64,000 bases of DNA from Streptomyces sp. S.PNR 29 (GTDB taxonomy: Bacteria > Actinomycetota > Actinomycetes > Streptomycetales > Streptomycetaceae): NCBI RefSeq assembly GCF_030386795.1, contig NZ_JANUQM010000013.1, positions 1 through 64,000 on the forward strand, read 5' to 3'. Each line of letters begins with the position of its first letter. The stretch's first letter is position 1. Positions 63,337 through 64,000 of this stretch are shown here, one piece after another. The notes under the pieces were generated by a model. That model was not told the DNA's origin. It ran no database searches and saw only the letters and a list, made by a program, of their open reading frames with translations. The position numbers and the translations under genes were made by a program.

Positions 63337-64000
63337 ATGGCCAGTGCAGAATCCACGCAAGCGAGCGTGCGCGAGTCGGAGCCGGTGCGGCCGACCCAGG
63401 AGGACGAGATCGCCGCGAGCGGCAGCGAGCTGATCGGCGGCCCCCTCGGTCGGCGTGCCCTGCTCGGCACGTCCTGGTGGACCCCCGTCCGGGTGGTCGC
63501 GCTCGTGGCGATCGGCATGTTCGCCCTCGGTCTGGTCCAGAAGGCGCCCTGCTACAACGGCGCCTGGTTCTTCGGCGCCAGCTCGCAGTACACGCACGCG
63601 TGCTACTCGGACATCCCGCACCTCTACCAGGGGCGCGGCTTCGCCGACGGGCTCGTGCCGTACTTCGACAAGCTCCCCGGCGACATGCAGTACCTCGAGT
63701 ACCCGGTGCTGACCGGTGTCTTCATGGAGGTGGCCTCCTGGCTCACGCCCGGCAGCGGCACCATCCAGCACCAGGAACAGTGGTACTGGATGGTCAACGC
63801 CGGGATGCTGATGGCGTGCGCGGCCGTCATCGCCGTCTGCGTGGCCCGTACGCACGCCCGGCGCCCCTGGGACGGCCTGCTCGTCGCCCTGGCGCCCGCC
63901 TTCGCGCTGACGGCGACGATCAACTGGGACCTGCTGGCGGTCGCTCTGACGGCCGCCGCGATGCTGATGTGGGCGCGGGGCCGCTCCCTCGCCTTCGGTG
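63337..64000 (+). CDS. Membrane glycosyltransferase (GT87/DUF2029-like), partial
   Basis: The first 221 residues are present; the gene runs off the right edge. After a short acidic N-terminus there are membrane helices (VVALVAIGMFALGLVQ, MLMACAAVIAVCVA) and the extracytoplasmic loop GADG-like DIPHLYQGRGFADGLVPYF, followed by LEYPVLTG, typical of polyprenol-phosphate-dependent mannosyltransferases of the GT87 type. ATG 63337 or 63328 could be the start. The substrate is unknown. Confidence 0.75.
   Translation, partial: MASAESTQASVRESEPVRPTQEDEIAASGSELIGGPLGRRALLGTSWWTPVRVVALVAIGMFALGLVQKAPCYNGAWFFGASSQYTHACYSDIPHLYQGRGFADGLVPYFDKLPGDMQYLEYPVLTGVFMEVASWLTPGSGTIQHQEQWYWMVNAGMLMACAAVIAVCVARTHARRPWDGLLVALAPAFALTATINWDLLAVALTAAAMLMWARGRSLAFG

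Overview
The window is a high-G+C actinobacterial chromosome segment, almost certainly from a Streptomyces. The evidence is the strong third-position G/C coding bias, the frequent GTG starts, the dnaN-oriC-dnaA-rpmH-rnpA-yidD-yidC-jag-rsmG-parA-parB order, DnaA boxes of the TTGTCCACA type, parS sites of the GTTTCACGTGAAAC type, class E sortases, CrgA, a SigM/anti-sigma pair and separate murJ and pseudokinase genes. It covers the replication origin and roughly 30 kb on either side.

Left part (1-21.5 kb). The cell-wall and division signalling operon fhaA(partial)-fhaB-pstP-rodA-pbpA-pknB reads rightward and ends at a strong hairpin. It is followed by a fusion gene joining a phage-antirepressor-like N-terminus to an Mrr-like nuclease. 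A leftward block holds DUF881, a class E sortase, a 53-residue membrane protein missed by long-ORF calling, pabA, and two more class E sortases. Then come crgA, a cluster of DnaA boxes, a rhomboid protease, a cyclophilin, a DUF5324-type protein, tRNA-Ala, an XRE regulator, a second Ser/Thr kinase, a secreted membrane-anchored protein, a DLW-39 miniprotein and a small secreted protein.

Accessory island (about 21.6-23.8 kb). A decayed gene remnant is followed by a 1.8 kb remnant of an integrative element. The element lies in the 3' end of tRNA-Ile(GAU) and is bounded by 44-bp direct repeats. It carries three small genes, a 152-nt imperfect hairpin and paired TTGGTGTCA repeats at both ends.

Core replication region (23.9-43.1 kb). 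DUF3566-gyrA-gyrB-dciA(DUF721)-recF-gnd-dnaN read leftward, followed by about 1.1 kb of oriC and a leftward dnaA. Rightward genes are rpmH, rnpA, yidD, yidC, jag, rsmG, parA and parB. The dnaA promoter has two DnaA boxes directly upstream.

Right part (43.1-64 kb). This holds a GNAT enzyme, trxA/trxB with a textbook SigR promoter, an anti-sigma factor and sigM, an A+T-richer small secreted protein, a pseudokinase gene next to murJ, a large DUF6049-type envelope protein, cca, an LppU/SCO3897-like protein, an MFS transporter, ino1 with padR and a clear operator, a class A penicillin-binding protein and the start of a membrane glycosyltransferase.

How it fits together. The window joins chromosome replication (DnaA, DnaN, gyrase, RecF, DciA, oriC), segregation (ParA, ParB and eight perfect parS sites plus four degenerate ones) and envelope growth (RodA, two PBPs, MurJ, PknB/PstP/FHA signalling, sortases). 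Several parS sites lie beside or inside terminator hairpins. The most striking case is a pair of 42- and 44-bp perfect palindromes between cca and the LppU-like gene, each with parS at its centre.
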